A DNA stretch of 64,000 bases from Psychromonas sp. CNPT3 (GTDB lineage Bacteria > Pseudomonadota > Gammaproteobacteria > Enterobacterales > Psychromonadaceae). Location of the stretch: the NCBI RefSeq assembly GCF_000153405.2, contig NC_020802.1:1445883-1509882 (forward strand), written 5' to 3'. Below are positions 18,306-26,886 of the stretch, one piece after another. The notes under the pieces were generated by a model. The model was not told the origin of the DNA and ran no database searches. It worked only from the letters and a program-made list of their open reading frames with translations. The stretch's first letter is position 1. The number at the start of each line of letters is the position of its first letter. The position numbers and the translations under genes are program-made.

Positions 18306-19379
18306 TGCAACCTTGCGAAAGATCCATTCTAACGGCCCTGTTTCAAAAAACTTAAGCCACGTGACACTAAATATCACCCCAAAAACACAGAATATCAATG
18401 CGCTAAGCAGTGAAAAGTTTATTGTCTGGTTTTCTAACCGTCCGATAGAGTCAAGGAGACCCATACCAATAATGACGTGGGCAACATACAAGGTTAAAGA
18501 CACTTTCCCCGTTTGGCACAGCCATCTAATCATATTACTTTCCGAATATCTCTCTGAAAAGTAGAGGCAAGTAACCAGCGTCACAACGGCGGAGCTACCG
18601 GCAGAGATTATATATTGAGGTAACGGGGGGATGATGGATGTTGAAAATAAAAATGCCACTTCCTCTGGTGCCATTTCAAGCGCACTACCGTCACCGATAG
18701 CAGCTCTTATAAAATAAAAGCTACATTCGGTGATAATAAGGGTGATGAGTGACCCAATAAGCAGCCTTTTTCTCATAAATGCTTGCGATAAATCCAGCCT
18801 CCCTAGCCACATCCCAAATAATAAAAAGGTAGCCCAAGGAAACACTGGGTGAAAACCGTTAAATATTATATGCCTAACCATACCATCGAATGTCCAAAAA
18901 TTTTCATAGGTTAATGTCACCCAATTCCAGTTCTGTTCATAGTTGAAAAACAGCATCAAAACGGGAAATGAGATCATGATCAGTGCCGATATAAATAACA
19001 GTACTTTGTCGTTAACCGTAAAGGTTACGGCCGCTATTAAGAAATAAAACCCGTAAAAATGGAGGATGTCAGCCTCCCATATTGGCGTAAAAAGAAGACC
19101 TATCGAAATCAGTAACAATCCTCGTTTTAGCAACGATAAACGACTCTTTAGTATAAAAAATCGTTCACCAGACGCCCTTGCTTTATTGGTTATAAATGTG
19201 ACGCCAATACCTGCGAGAATGACGAATAATGCCGATGCTCGACCTTCAAAAAGCCCTGCGAAACTTAGCAATAGAGAATGACCCGTTTCAGGATCCATTG
19301 CGATTTTAAAGTTAACTATGATCATGGCGAATATTGCTAAAGCTCTGGCAAGATCAAACCCCGCTACTCTTTGGCTCAT
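18300..19379 (-). CDS. HGSNAT/DUF418-type membrane acyltransferase-like protein
   Basis: 359 residues with about ten membrane helices. It starts RVAGFDLARALAIFAMIIVNF, the signature of the heparan-alpha-glucosaminide N-acetyltransferase-like / DUF1624 group, and ends with a DUF418-like C-terminal part (VSLTLYVAHVIIGMGLLD, then a tail near FFETGPLEWIFRKV). Proteins of this YeiB-like group are thought to move acyl groups across the membrane onto sugars or other acceptors; the substrate is unknown. The stop lies in an attC-type core (GTTAGCT) and an attC-like site precedes it, so it appears to be a cassette of unusual length. Confidence 0.8.
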   Translation of the reverse strand: MSQRVAGFDLARALAIFAMIIVNFKIAMDPETGHSLLLSFAGLFEGRASALFVILAGIGVTFITNKARASGERFFILKSRLSLLKRGLLLISIGLLFTPIWEADILHFYGFYFLIAAVTFTVNDKVLLFISALIMISFPVLMLFFNYEQNWNWVTLTYENFWTFDGMVRHIIFNGFHPVFPWATFLLFGMWLGRLDLSQAFMRKRLLIGSLITLIITECSFYFIRAAIGDGSALEMAPEEVAFLFSTSIIPPLPQYIISAGSSAVVTLVTCLYFSERYSESNMIRWLCQTGKVSLTLYVAHVIIGMGLLDSIGRLENQTINFSLLSALIFCVFGVIFSVTWLKFFETGPLEWIFRKVAS

Positions 19380-19395
19380 CGAAACTCCATTAAAA

Positions 19396-19495
19396 GCTAA
19401 CGCCTCGTTAATCGAACTAAAATTATGGGTTGAAATATTGAGAAACGAAACATAATTAATAGTTTTAGTTTCGTTTAAACGCCTCGTGTATAAGC
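19396..19495 (-). other. attC-like recombination site
   Basis: About 100 bp: GCTAACGCCTCGTTAATCG at one end, then GAACTAAAATTATG pairing with CATAATTAATAGTTTTAGTT, and AAACGCCTCGTGTATAAG at the other end. The same outer pattern (TTTTAGTTTCGTTTAA then GCC and TGTAT) recurs at 22954-22988, showing the two sites are related. The expected gene to its right has been replaced by the gap and ggt. Confidence 0.65.
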
Positions 19496-20009
19496 AACGA
19501 GCAGAATGACAAATTTGTCTTATTCGCCATTGTTCTTATTGCTTGATCCTATCTTAACTACGTTTAGGTTTTCATTAGATAATGCAAAGGCTGACTATAA
19601 CTATATAACATAATGAAATTTTTATTATGTTTCAAATTAAAGGAAAGTAATGATTAAACATCAGGCTCATAACCAAATACTAAATACTAAGTGCGAAGCG
19701 CTCTAGCACTGATCTTATCTCATCGATTCTTGTAAATAGCCCTTTTTCCCCTTTGAAAACGGCATTAATGAAGAGAGCCCTTGTGTGAGTTTTGAAGTGA
19801 GAACAACTATCTCCTACCACTCATGCATTGCTAGTGTTAATTTTTCTTGCGCAATACATGAAAACTTAATTAATTCCTTTGGTATAAGAAACCTCTATAT
19901 GCACGATGTTTCATTATTTTGTTATAAGTAATAAAGTAATGTATTTTTACTTATACTCTTTTTTACTCTACTTTAATGTGTATGTTAAACACACAATAAA
20001 GGATTTTAA
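19496..20009. other. Gap between the array and ggt
   Basis: 514 bases without a gene. It holds half a miniature element (19783-19885) and the AT-rich upstream region of the plus-strand ggt gene. No remnant of a cassette gene was recognised. Confidence 0.6.
19783..19885 (-). repeat. Dispersed miniature element, copy C (half)
   Basis: Starts inside the element at GTGAGTTTTGAAGTGAGAAC and runs through GCTAGTGTTAATTTTTCTTGCGCAATACATG to the intact end TTAATTCCTTTGGTAT. The other half and end are missing. Confidence 0.8.
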
Positions 20010-21722
20010 ATGTTGAATAAAAAGATTTTTTTTAGTTTGATTCTCTGCCAAAGTCTTTTTGTGCAAAGTATATTTGCGCAAAACATATTGGAAGGAGATA
20101 GATCGATTCCAATTGAATCAGCTAATGGAATGGTCGTAACGAGTCATTTTTTAGCGTCACAAGAAGCCCTTAACGTTCTAAAAAAAGGAGGAAATGCGAT
20201 TGATGCTGCGGTAACGGCCGCGTTTGCTTTAGCTGTGACACAACCTCGATCTGGAAATATTGGTGGTGGCGGTTTTATGCTGATATCAAATGATAAAACC
20301 AATAAAGTGCTTGCGATTGATTATAGAGAAAAAGCCCCCGCTGCCGCTTATAAAGATATGTTTTTAGATAAGAATAAAAATGTCGATAAAAGTCTATCAA
20401 GATTTTCTCATCAATCTGCAGGTGTTCCAGGAACAGTCGCAGGACTAGCCTTAGCGTTAGAAAAGTTTGGAACAATCTCTTTGCAAGCTGCACTTGCCCC
20501 TGCCATTAAACTTGCCGAAAATGGTTTTGTCATTACGCCTAGATTCTTTAACGGTGTAAAATCAAAAGAGAAAAATTTAAAAAGATTTCCAGCAAGTGCA
20601 AAAATATTTTTTAAAAAGGATGGAAGCCCTTACAAAGTGGGTGAACTTTTTATTCAAAAAGATTTAGCCAATACACTTAAAAGAATTTCGAAGTATGGCG
20701 CTCGAGAATTTTATACAGGACAAACAGCTAAATATATCGTAGAAGATATGAAAGCGAATAATGGATTGATCACGATGGATGATTTGAAATCCTACAAAGC
20801 AAGTATTAGAGAGCCTGTTCATGGTACCTATAGATCTTATGATATTTATTCTATGTCTCCTCCGAGTTCAGGTGGCGCACATATAGTTCAAATATTAAAT
20901 ATTATGGAAAACTTTGATATTAAAGAGTCCGGACATAATAGCGCACAAACGATACATATTATGGCTGAATCGATGCGAAGAGCCTATGCAGATCGAGCAG
21001 AATATTTAGGTGATAGTGACTTTGTAAAAGTACCCCTTAAAGGTATTACTTCTAAAGCTTACGCGAAAGAATTATCCAAAAGCATAACGAATAAAGCGTC
21101 TGTATCAACAGAGATTAAAGCGGGAAATGCGCCCGGATATGAAAGCAATGAAACAACACATTTTTCAATTGCCGATAAATTTGGGAATGTAGTCTCTAAT
21201 ACTTATACCATTAACTTCTCTTACGGCTCGGGAATAATTGTAAACAAAGCCGGTTTTTTACTTAATAATGAAATGGATGACTTCTCGGCTAAACCAGGCG
21301 TTGAAAATGCTTATGGATTAATTGGAGGAGAAGCTAATAAAATAGAGCCTAATAAAAGAATGTTAAGCTCTATGTCCCCTACTATTGTTAAAAAGGATGG
21401 TAAAAACTTTTTAGTCACCGGAAGCCCGGGTGGTTCAAGAATTATTACTACCACTCTACAAGTTATTTCAAATGTAATTGATCATAATTTAAACATTCAA
21501 GCGGCTGTAAACGCACCAAGAATGCATCACCAATGGTTTCCAGATGAAATAAGAATAGAAGAAGGTTTCTCAAAAGATACTATTAAGCTACTAGAAGATA
21601 AAGGCCATAAAGTTGTTCAAAAACAAGCGATGGGAGCAATTCAAAGTATCATGATAAAAGATGGGAAATTCTATGGAGCGGCGGACCCTCGACGTTCTAC
21701 CTCCAGTGCTTTAGGATATTAA
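20010..21722 (+). CDS. ggt: Gamma-glutamyltransferase
   Basis: 570 residues, full length. A signal peptide (1-23, ending SIFAQ) sends it to the periplasm, where the enzyme hydrolyses glutathione and gamma-glutamyl amides or transfers the gamma-glutamyl group. The N-terminal nucleophile hydrolase features are clear: GGNAIDAAVTAAFALAVTQP, SGNIGGGGFM, the self-cleavage site before T382 in NETTHFSIAD, the PSSGG and the GSPGGSRI loops. The small subunit would start at T382. It is the only plus-strand gene in the cassette region, has its own upstream region with AAAGGA before ATG and its own terminator, and its codon use is even more A-rich than its neighbours. It therefore looks like a separate insertion. 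Confidence 0.95.
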   Translation: MLNKKIFFSLILCQSLFVQSIFAQNILEGDRSIPIESANGMVVTSHFLASQEALNVLKKGGNAIDAAVTAAFALAVTQPRSGNIGGGGFMLISNDKTNKVLAIDYREKAPAAAYKDMFLDKNKNVDKSLSRFSHQSAGVPGTVAGLALALEKFGTISLQAALAPAIKLAENGFVITPRFFNGVKSKEKNLKRFPASAKIFFKKDGSPYKVGELFIQKDLANTLKRISKYGAREFYTGQTAKYIVEDMKANNGLITMDDLKSYKASIREPVHGTYRSYDIYSMSPPSSGGAHIVQILNIMENFDIKESGHNSAQTIHIMAESMRRAYADRAEYLGDSDFVKVPLKGITSKAYAKELSKSITNKASVSTEIKAGNAPGYESNETTHFSIADKFGNVVSNTYTINFSYGSGIIVNKAGFLLNNEMDDFSAKPGVENAYGLIGGEANKIEPNKRMLSSMSPTIVKKDGKNFLVTGSPGGSRIITTTLQVISNVIDHNLNIQAAVNAPRMHHQWFPDEIRIEEGFSKDTIKLLEDKGHKVVQKQAMGAIQSIMIKDGKFYGAADPRRSTSSALGY

Positions 21723-21762
21723 AACGAATAGTTTTAGCGTTTTAACTTCTGTCTTTAAAAGT

Positions 21763-21792
21763 AAAAAACCACGCTCTTAGAGCGTGGTTTTA
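21763..21792. terminator. Bidirectional terminator after ggt
   Basis: Perfect stem AAAACCACGCTCT / AGAGCGTGGTTTT with a two-base loop (TA). It ends ggt on the plus strand and could also end the minus-strand antitoxin gene transcript. Confidence 0.9.
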
Positions 21793-21838
21793 TAACCTTA
21801 TTAAGTGAATCTCGTTTAATCAACTTATAGTTTTTTGT

Positions 21839-22123
21839 TTACGCTAAAGCCTGAATTACAGCACTTGGGTTTTTAGATAAAACAGTGAGTAGAACAAGTG
21901 CAGGACCTCTAGGCGTTCTGTCTCCTCGTTCCCAATGTCTCAGAGTGCCTAAACTAATTCCAAAATTTGATGCGAACTCTGTTTGTGTCATATGTACATT
22001 TGATCGTATTGCTTTTACGTCAACGGGATCAAATTTATGAACAGTTGCATTCTTAATATTACCTTCGCTGAAGTCTACTGCTTCACTCAACCCCTGCTTA
22101 ATACTTTCAAACATGCTACTCAT
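21839..22123 (-). CDS. HTH antitoxin, NadS/HigA2-like
   Basis: Start ATG 22123 is preceded by GGAGG at a normal distance and gives 94 residues beginning MSSMFESIKQGLSEA, as in NadS-type antitoxins; a frame from 22135 adds four residues. The C-terminal half is a Xre-type helix-turn-helix (RSNVHMTQTEFASNFG, SLGTLRHWERGDRTPRG) for DNA binding and autoregulation. The partner toxin gene just upstream is truncated. Such HigBA pairs are classic stabilisers of superintegron arrays. The stop lies in GTTTACG, a near-core sequence. Confidence 0.9.
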   Translation of the reverse strand: MSSMFESIKQGLSEAVDFSEGNIKNATVHKFDPVDVKAIRSNVHMTQTEFASNFGISLGTLRHWERGDRTPRGPALVLLTVLSKNPSAVIQALA

Positions 22124-22124
22124 T

Positions 22125-22361
22125 TTAGCCTCCATAATTCTTAACTAATGTTGAAGTGAATTTAGCTAGCAAATTACGTTCAGAATGAGATAAGTTAGCT
22201 TTTTCATTTTTTCCAAAAAGGGAAATAAGAAACAAAGGCATCGTTTCGTTATGAAAATAATATATCACTCTCACTCCACCGCTTTTTCCACTACCACTTT
22301 TAGCCCACCTTAGCTTTCTAATTCCTCCAGTGCAAAAAATGCGACAGTAAAATCCATCCAA
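22125..22361 (-). pseudogene. Truncated RelE/HigB2-like toxin
   Basis: The frame keeps the C-terminal two thirds of a RelE/HigB2 toxin: CTGGIRKLRWAKSGSGKSGG, VRVIYYF, LISLFGKNEKANLS. The first 35-40 residues of the family, including the N-terminal helices, are missing. The remaining frame has no ATG in place, only TTG 22361, and directly upstream lies AGCCTAACAAAAACC, an attC-type core. A deletion that fused the core to the middle of the toxin gene is the simplest reading. The product is probably inactive, although several C-terminal catalytic positions remain. Confidence 0.75.
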
Positions 22362-22390
22362 TTGAGGTTTTTGTTAGGCTACGCCGCCCA

Positions 22391-22873
22391 CTAATTTTGA
22401 AGTAACTTTTTCTTTTCTTTTTGAAATTCAGCATCCGATAGCAAATTTCTTTTTCTTAGATCATCCAGTTTTAATAATTTACTATGTAGATCCGATTCAT
22501 AGTTACTTTTATTTAGACTTTCAGAAATTTCAACTTTTTTTGTAATGTTCACATTTCGATTATGATCATAAATCATTGGTCTTTCTATATCTGGATCGCC
22601 AGGTTTTAAAGCCCTGAAAGTCAAAGCTGCACTAGGAGGATGACGACCGAGCGCCCCCTCTCTTGCTTTAAAAGTAATAGGAACCATCACCAGACTTTTT
22701 GACGTACAAAAAGCATTTGCCTTTTCATAAACAGCCTCCCGAACACCGGCTGAGGCAAAACCGGCACCACTAGCTGAAACCATATAAGTATCAGGTCCAG
22801 TAGCTATAACACTGGATGTGCTACAGCCACTCAATACTAACAACGATACTAAAATTGTAATTATTAATTTCAC
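22391..22873 (-). CDS. Lipoprotein with C-terminal SHOCT-like motif
   Basis: 160 residues. A lipoprotein signal peptide ends in LVLSGC (lipidated Cys at 17). The middle, ASGAGFASAGVREAVYEKANAF, is typical of small outer-membrane lipoproteins with a conserved Cys nearby. The C-terminus LLKLDDLRKRNLLSDAEFQKEK is a SHOCT-type short helix pair, often an oligomerisation module. Function unknown. GTTAGGC (22374-22380) lies 10 nt downstream of its stop codon and an attC-like site lies upstream, so it is a cassette. Confidence 0.8.
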   Translation of the reverse strand: MKLIITILVSLLVLSGCSTSSVIATGPDTYMVSASGAGFASAGVREAVYEKANAFCTSKSLVMVPITFKAREGALGRHPPSAALTFRALKPGDPDIERPMIYDHNRNVNITKKVEISESLNKSNYESDLHSKLLKLDDLRKRNLLSDAEFQKEKKKLLQN

Positions 22874-22890
22874 AAAACTCTCCGTAGTAG

Positions 22891-22989
22891 TCTAACTCCA
22901 CAATAATCGGACTAAAATAGCGGGTTAAAATGTAGATCGAAGCGAAACCTAACCCACTGTTTTAGTTTCGTTTAATTGCCTTGTATGGA
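22891..22989 (-). other. attC-like recombination site beside an IS110 element
   Basis: Starts GTCTAACTCC; the long arms GGACTAAAATAGCGGGTTA and TAACCCACTGTTTTAGT pair over about 16 positions with few mismatches; the far end TTTAATTGCCTTGTATGG resembles that at 19478-19494. This is one of the best-paired sites. The IS110-type element begins directly after it. Confidence 0.8.
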
Positions 22990-24178
22990 TAGTAACCCCA
23001 TCAAATGATTACCATTTAATCCTTTTAGGGTAATGTGAGACCCAAGCTTTGGCTGCAACCAAAGCTTTCTTATACAACAGTTCGATGAATGCCAGACTCC
23101 TCATTTGAGAGACCGCTAACAAGTATGAACGTTGCATAGGACTCCAAGCATTAAACTCGGATAGTCAACTGGGCCTCGAGCCCGAATAGTAAGGCGGAGT
23201 CAGCTTATTATGAATTGCACAAACAATCAAAAAGAAATCACCATCGGTGTCGACACAGGCAAGTTTCAACTCGATATTTGTATCAGACCACTCGATATTT
23301 ACTTCACCGTCATTAATGATGATAAAGGCATTAAAGAAGCCATGAAAAAATAAAACCACATAAACCGACGCGTATTGTTATTGAAGCTACGGGTCGACTT
23401 GAACATGCGTTTATCATGGCATGCTCACAAGCAGAATTACCGTTTACAGTGGCAAATCCAGCCCATGTTAAAAAGTTTGCAGGCGCGATTGGTCGCAAGG
23501 CTAAAACAGACAAGCTTGATGCACAATTAATAGCCCATTACGGTGAAGCGATTAAACCACCGTTATCGACATTAAAGCCAGAAAACAAGCAGTTAATGAG
23601 CGATTTGTTATCTCGAAGAAGGCACTCCTGACCATGCAAACCATGGAGAAAAATCGCCTTCAGAGATATCGAATATGATCAAACCCATATTGACTGCTAT
23701 TAAAAATCAGATAGAAAAAGTCGACGGTAAACTCAGTAAGCTGATTGAAAAGTGCGATGAATACAAAGCCAAAAATACCATCATTCAAAGTATGCCAGGC
23801 ATCGGCCCTGTGGTTGCTTTTAACCTATTGAGTGACATGCCAGAGCTCGGTTATTTAACCAACAAAGAAGCCGCTTCGCTAATTGGAGTAGCGCCATTTA
23901 ATAAAGAGAGTGGTAGTTATGAAGGTCAACGAAATATCCGTGGTGGTCGCCATAAAATAAGAACGGTGATGTACATGGCAATGATGTCAGCTATGCAATG
24001 TAATCCTGTTTTCAAAGCAACATATCAACGATTAGTTGCAGCTGGAAAACCAAAGAAAACAGCGATAATCGCCTGCGTTCGAAAGATGATTATTATACTA
24101 AATTCAATGGTAAGAGATGGTGCCATGTGGGATCCTGAAATGAATCCGAATTAAGAATTGACACCATAGTCTCTTCTT
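22990..24178 (+). mobile_element. Decayed IS110-family element next to an attC
   Basis: About 1.2 kb between an attC-like site and the end of the 24183 gene, filled by one IS110-type transposase pseudogene plus a 220-bp untranslated left part with hairpins (such as AAGCTTTGGCTGCAACCAAAGCTTT at 23053-23077). IS110 elements lack normal long inverted repeats, so the ends are approximate. The IS1111-attC subgroup of this family is known to insert into integron attC sites, which fits the position. Confidence 0.7.
23210..24154 (+). pseudogene. IS110-family transposase, three frameshifts
   Basis: Piece 1 (23210-23353) has the N-terminal DEDD motif ITIGVDTGKFQLDI and stops in a run of six A; one lost A explains it, since MKKIKPHKPTRIVIEATG is restored by a seventh. 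Piece 2 (to 23631) has IVIEATGRLEHAF and KTDKLDAQLIAHY. A second shift gives LLTMQTMEKNRLQ, and a third leads to piece 3 (from about 23670 to 24154) with NMIKPILTAIKNQIEK, MPGIGPVVAF and the C-terminal SGSYEGQRNIRGGRHKIR of Tnp_20, holding the catalytic serine. The reading frames run 2, 1, 3, 2. No intact transposase can be made. Confidence 0.9.
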
Positions 24179-24182
24179 ATAA

Positions 24183-24785
24183 CTATTTAGGCGCACTTTT
24201 TAATGAGTTAATTAGGTAGGTATAGCTTAGCGACTTTGTTTTAGCTAGCACTAATGGATTAACATTAAAGCTTCCTTCATATCTAAGTCCTGTCACTTGA
24301 TCATTATGGTTGACAATATTTGTATATTTGTTATTTAGCCTTATTCTATGTTCCTTAAGGTTGAATCCGTCAGCATCAACAAACTGTATTTTAATCCTAT
24401 CATATTTATTCTTTTCTAACGCCGGCTTAAACCATTGAAAGTCGGACACCTCTGTAATTAGTTTCCCATTGCTGTCTTTCTTCTTAGATTCATAACCTTC
24501 AATATTTAAAATATAATAAACACGATCTTCTATTTGTTTTGTCGACACATCAAATTGAATTTTTTCTAGAAAATTTCCATCTATTTCAAGTAACTTGGTT
24601 TTTGGAAGTTCGTAATTGGCTAATTGTAATACTTTACCTTTTAATACTAATGAGAGCTCTCCTGTTTCATGGTTAATTAGGTAAGTCTTGTTCGAAACTT
24701 CTTTTATATCATAAACTTTATTACTTTCAGCTTGTTGACAACCTGATAGTCCGATAATTGCTACTAATAATATAAATTTTTTCAT
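24183..24785 (-). CDS. Hypothetical lipoprotein (array cassette)
   Basis: Start ATG 24785 with GGAG about 9 nt upstream gives 200 residues, MKKFILLVAIIGLSGC, an ideal lipoprotein signal (lipid Cys at 16); the open frame extends 18 codons further but without a signal at its front. The mature protein (about 185 residues) is rich in Lys, Asn and beta-prone segments and not recognised. The IS110 remnant has removed or displaced whatever lay at its 3' end. Confidence 0.65.
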   Translation of the reverse strand: MKKFILLVAIIGLSGCQQAESNKVYDIKEVSNKTYLINHETGELSLVLKGKVLQLANYELPKTKLLEIDGNFLEKIQFDVSTKQIEDRVYYILNIEGYESKKKDSNGKLITEVSDFQWFKPALEKNKYDRIKIQFVDADGFNLKEHRIRLNNKYTNIVNHNDQVTGLRYEGSFNVNPLVLAKTKSLSYTYLINSLKSAPK

Positions 24786-24827
24786 ATAATTTAACTCCAT
24801 ATTAAATTTTACAAATATCATAATGAC

Positions 24828-24930
24828 GTCTAATGCCAATCTAACCTGCAGCGTGCGGGCTCAGTTTTTTGCGTTACGTTACTAAAAAATGTGACGGCTT
24901 TAGCCGTCTGGTTTAGGTTCTTGTTAGATT
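24828..24930 (-). other. attC-like recombination site
   Basis: About 100 bp with ATCTAAC (24839-24845) and GTTAGAT (24923-24929) as perfect inverted cores and internal pairing of CAGTTTTTTGCG with ACTAAAAAATG plus a GACGGCTTTAGCCGTC stem. The 24932 gene stops 2 nt from the core. Confidence 0.75.
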
Positions 24931-24931
24931 T

Positions 24932-25444
24932 CTAGAGTTGTGACGATTCCGATTCTTGTTTTTCTCTAGTTTCCGCTCTACTTTTACGGTTAAATGCTTG
25001 TGTGAAGTTATCACTGATGTAATTCATCGACATATTAAAATTCATATGTGGTGCCTCAAGCGTTATTTCAATTGAACCATCTCTATATGTCACTTTCTTA
25101 TTGCCTACAAAAGGAATTCGTTGACTAATTAGTTTATATTTTTTTCCGATAGAGCTATTAAGATAATTAAACTTATTTTTAGGAAAGGTGGTTAGAACCG
25201 CCTCCAACTTGCCATTAGCACTAAAAATAACAATTACCTCTTTCAGATCTGAAAATTTTATACTTGAAACAGGAATAGAATACATATTTCCATTCGTGTA
25301 TTTATTAGTACCAGTATGTCTTACATTGTATTTTGATTTTAAGTTTTTTTCGGACATTACTCCTAATTCCATTCCAAAAATAGTAGTATTGGCAAAAACT
25401 GAAGAACTTAAAAGGAGAAGTGTTAAAGCGATGATTTTATTCAT
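24932..25444 (-). CDS. Exported hypothetical protein (array cassette)
   Basis: 170 residues with a signal peptide (MNKIIALTLLLLSSSVFA, cleavage after residue 18). The mature part contains GMELGVMSEKNLKSKY, which recalls small periplasmic proteins with a repeated helix-strand unit, and ends in a Glu/Arg/Ser-rich tail. Not recognised. It lies between an attC-like site and the attC split by IS3. Confidence 0.6.
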   Translation of the reverse strand: MNKIIALTLLLLSSSVFANTTIFGMELGVMSEKNLKSKYNVRHTGTNKYTNGNMYSIPVSSIKFSDLKEVIVIFSANGKLEAVLTTFPKNKFNYLNSSIGKKYKLISQRIPFVGNKKVTYRDGSIEITLEAPHMNFNMSMNYISDNFTQAFNRKSRAETREKQESESSQL

Positions 25445-25705
25445 ATGATATACCCTCGTTTTATTGGACCTATTACACAGCTATGCTGATATGGCTATTG
25501 CTCTGAATTAGAAATTTAGCTTTTATGTTCGCTTATGCTAAATAAGCAACTATCGAAAACTATAGTACAAATACAAAACTCCATTGGAGAAAATCTAACG
25601 CCCACAACAACGGCGCGGGCATGAAGCAGTTTTTGTTTTTTTTTTGCAAAAACTAAGCAAAGCTCAAACACGTGATCTCCTCCGATAAAACGGATACATT
25701 TTTTA

Positions 25706-26593
25706 TCACGCAGCTAGCGCTTCATATTCTATTAGAGAACAATAGTTAATACCAGAATGCATCCTTCTCGCATTGTAGTATTTGTTAATGCAGCTCCCAA
25801 GTACTCCTCGTAATTCCATATTACTTTTAAATGTATTACCGCGAATAACTTCTGCTTTCATAGAATGAAAAAAAGATTCCATATGAGCATTATCGGTACA
25901 TTTTCCCGCTCGACTTAAGCTATGGATTATTCCATTTCGCTTTAATGCTCTTTGATATACTTGACCTCGATATTCAACACCTCGATCTGTATGTATCATT
26001 AAACCTTTTGCGGGCTTTCGTTTTTTAATTGCATTTTGTAGCGTACGTTTAGTTACTTCCATTGTTCTATTTTTATCTAAACTCCAACTAATAATACGCC
26101 TTGAATATAAGTCCATAATTACTGATAAGTAACGCCACACACCTCTTACTTTTAAATAGGTCACATCAGCAACCCACACTTTATTAACGACCGTAGGTAC
26201 ATTACCGTCAGGTCGCAAGTTCTCACCAGTAGCAAGAAAACGTTTTAAACCCGCTGAGCGATGCGTCACTCGAATCACTCTAGCAACGAGATTAAGCCTA
26301 TGATACAGCCGTTCTACGCGATTTTTACTGATCTTATAACCTAGCTTTTGTAATGTTTTAAAAATCCTAGGGCTTCCATAACGTCCCTTATGTTCATTGT
26401 ATATGGCTTGGATTTTAACTGTTAATTCACGATCTTTAATTTCACGAGCACTGGGCTGACGCTTTCTCCAATCATAATAACCACTTTTAGAAACGCCAAG
26501 TAAGCGTAATAAAACGAGCACATTAACTTCTGCTCGGAGTTTTTCGATGAATCTATAACGCCCTGATGTTCCTCCGCAAGAAACCGTTGCCAC
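25706..26593 (-). CDS. IS3-family transposase OrfB
   Basis: 295 residues with the retroviral-integrase-like core: first Asp in WVADVTYLKV, second in IHTDRGVEYRG, Glu in CTDNAHMESFFHSMKAE. The upstream HTH_21 region is SKSGYYDWRKRQPS. It has no good independent start (GTG 26593 lies inside the slippery site), so it is expected to be made as an OrfAB fusion by -1 frameshifting on A AAA AAG at 26593-26599. Confidence 0.92.
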   Translation of the reverse strand: MATVSCGGTSGRYRFIEKLRAEVNVLVLLRLLGVSKSGYYDWRKRQPSAREIKDRELTVKIQAIYNEHKGRYGSPRIFKTLQKLGYKISKNRVERLYHRLNLVARVIRVTHRSAGLKRFLATGENLRPDGNVPTVVNKVWVADVTYLKVRGVWRYLSVIMDLYSRRIISWSLDKNRTMEVTKRTLQNAIKKRKPAKGLMIHTDRGVEYRGQVYQRALKRNGIIHSLSRAGKCTDNAHMESFFHSMKAEVIRGNTFKSNMELRGVLGSCINKYYNARRMHSGINYCSLIEYEALAA

Positions 26594-26886
26594 TTTTTTA
26601 GGACGTACAACTCCTCCTTAAGTTGCTTATTTTCTCGCTCAAGATTTTTCTCTTTTGTCAGTGCTTTTTTAGTCAATGATTGACCCATTATCTTTTTACG
26701 TTTGTCTGCCACAATAATCCCTTCACGATATTCTTTTCGCCATCGAGACAGCATAAAGGGGTGAATGTCGAATTTTTCTGCGACAGCTTTTATAGTTATA
26801 TCTGCAGTAAAACTTAATTGGACGACATTTACTTTGAAATCATTTGTATACTTCCAAGTTCTTCTTGGATTGTTGTACTTTGGCAT
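26422..26886 (-). CDS. IS3-family transposase OrfA
   Basis: Start ATG 26886, with GAGG about 7 nt upstream, begins MPKYNNPRRTWKYTND. It is a helix-turn-helix (DITIKAVAEKFDIHPFMLSRWRKE) followed by a leucine-zipper-like coil (LTKEKNLERENKQLKEELYVLKK), which binds the element ends. The zero frame runs past the slippery A6G to 26422, longer than usual for OrfA; beyond about residue 105 the sequence is out of the family frame. Confidence 0.88.
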   Translation of the reverse strand: MPKYNNPRRTWKYTNDFKVNVVQLSFTADITIKAVAEKFDIHPFMLSRWRKEYREGIIVADKRKKIMGQSLTKKALTKEKNLERENKQLKEELYVLKKWQRFLAEEHQGVIDSSKNSEQKLMCSFYYAYLAFLKVVIMIGESVSPVLVKLKIVN

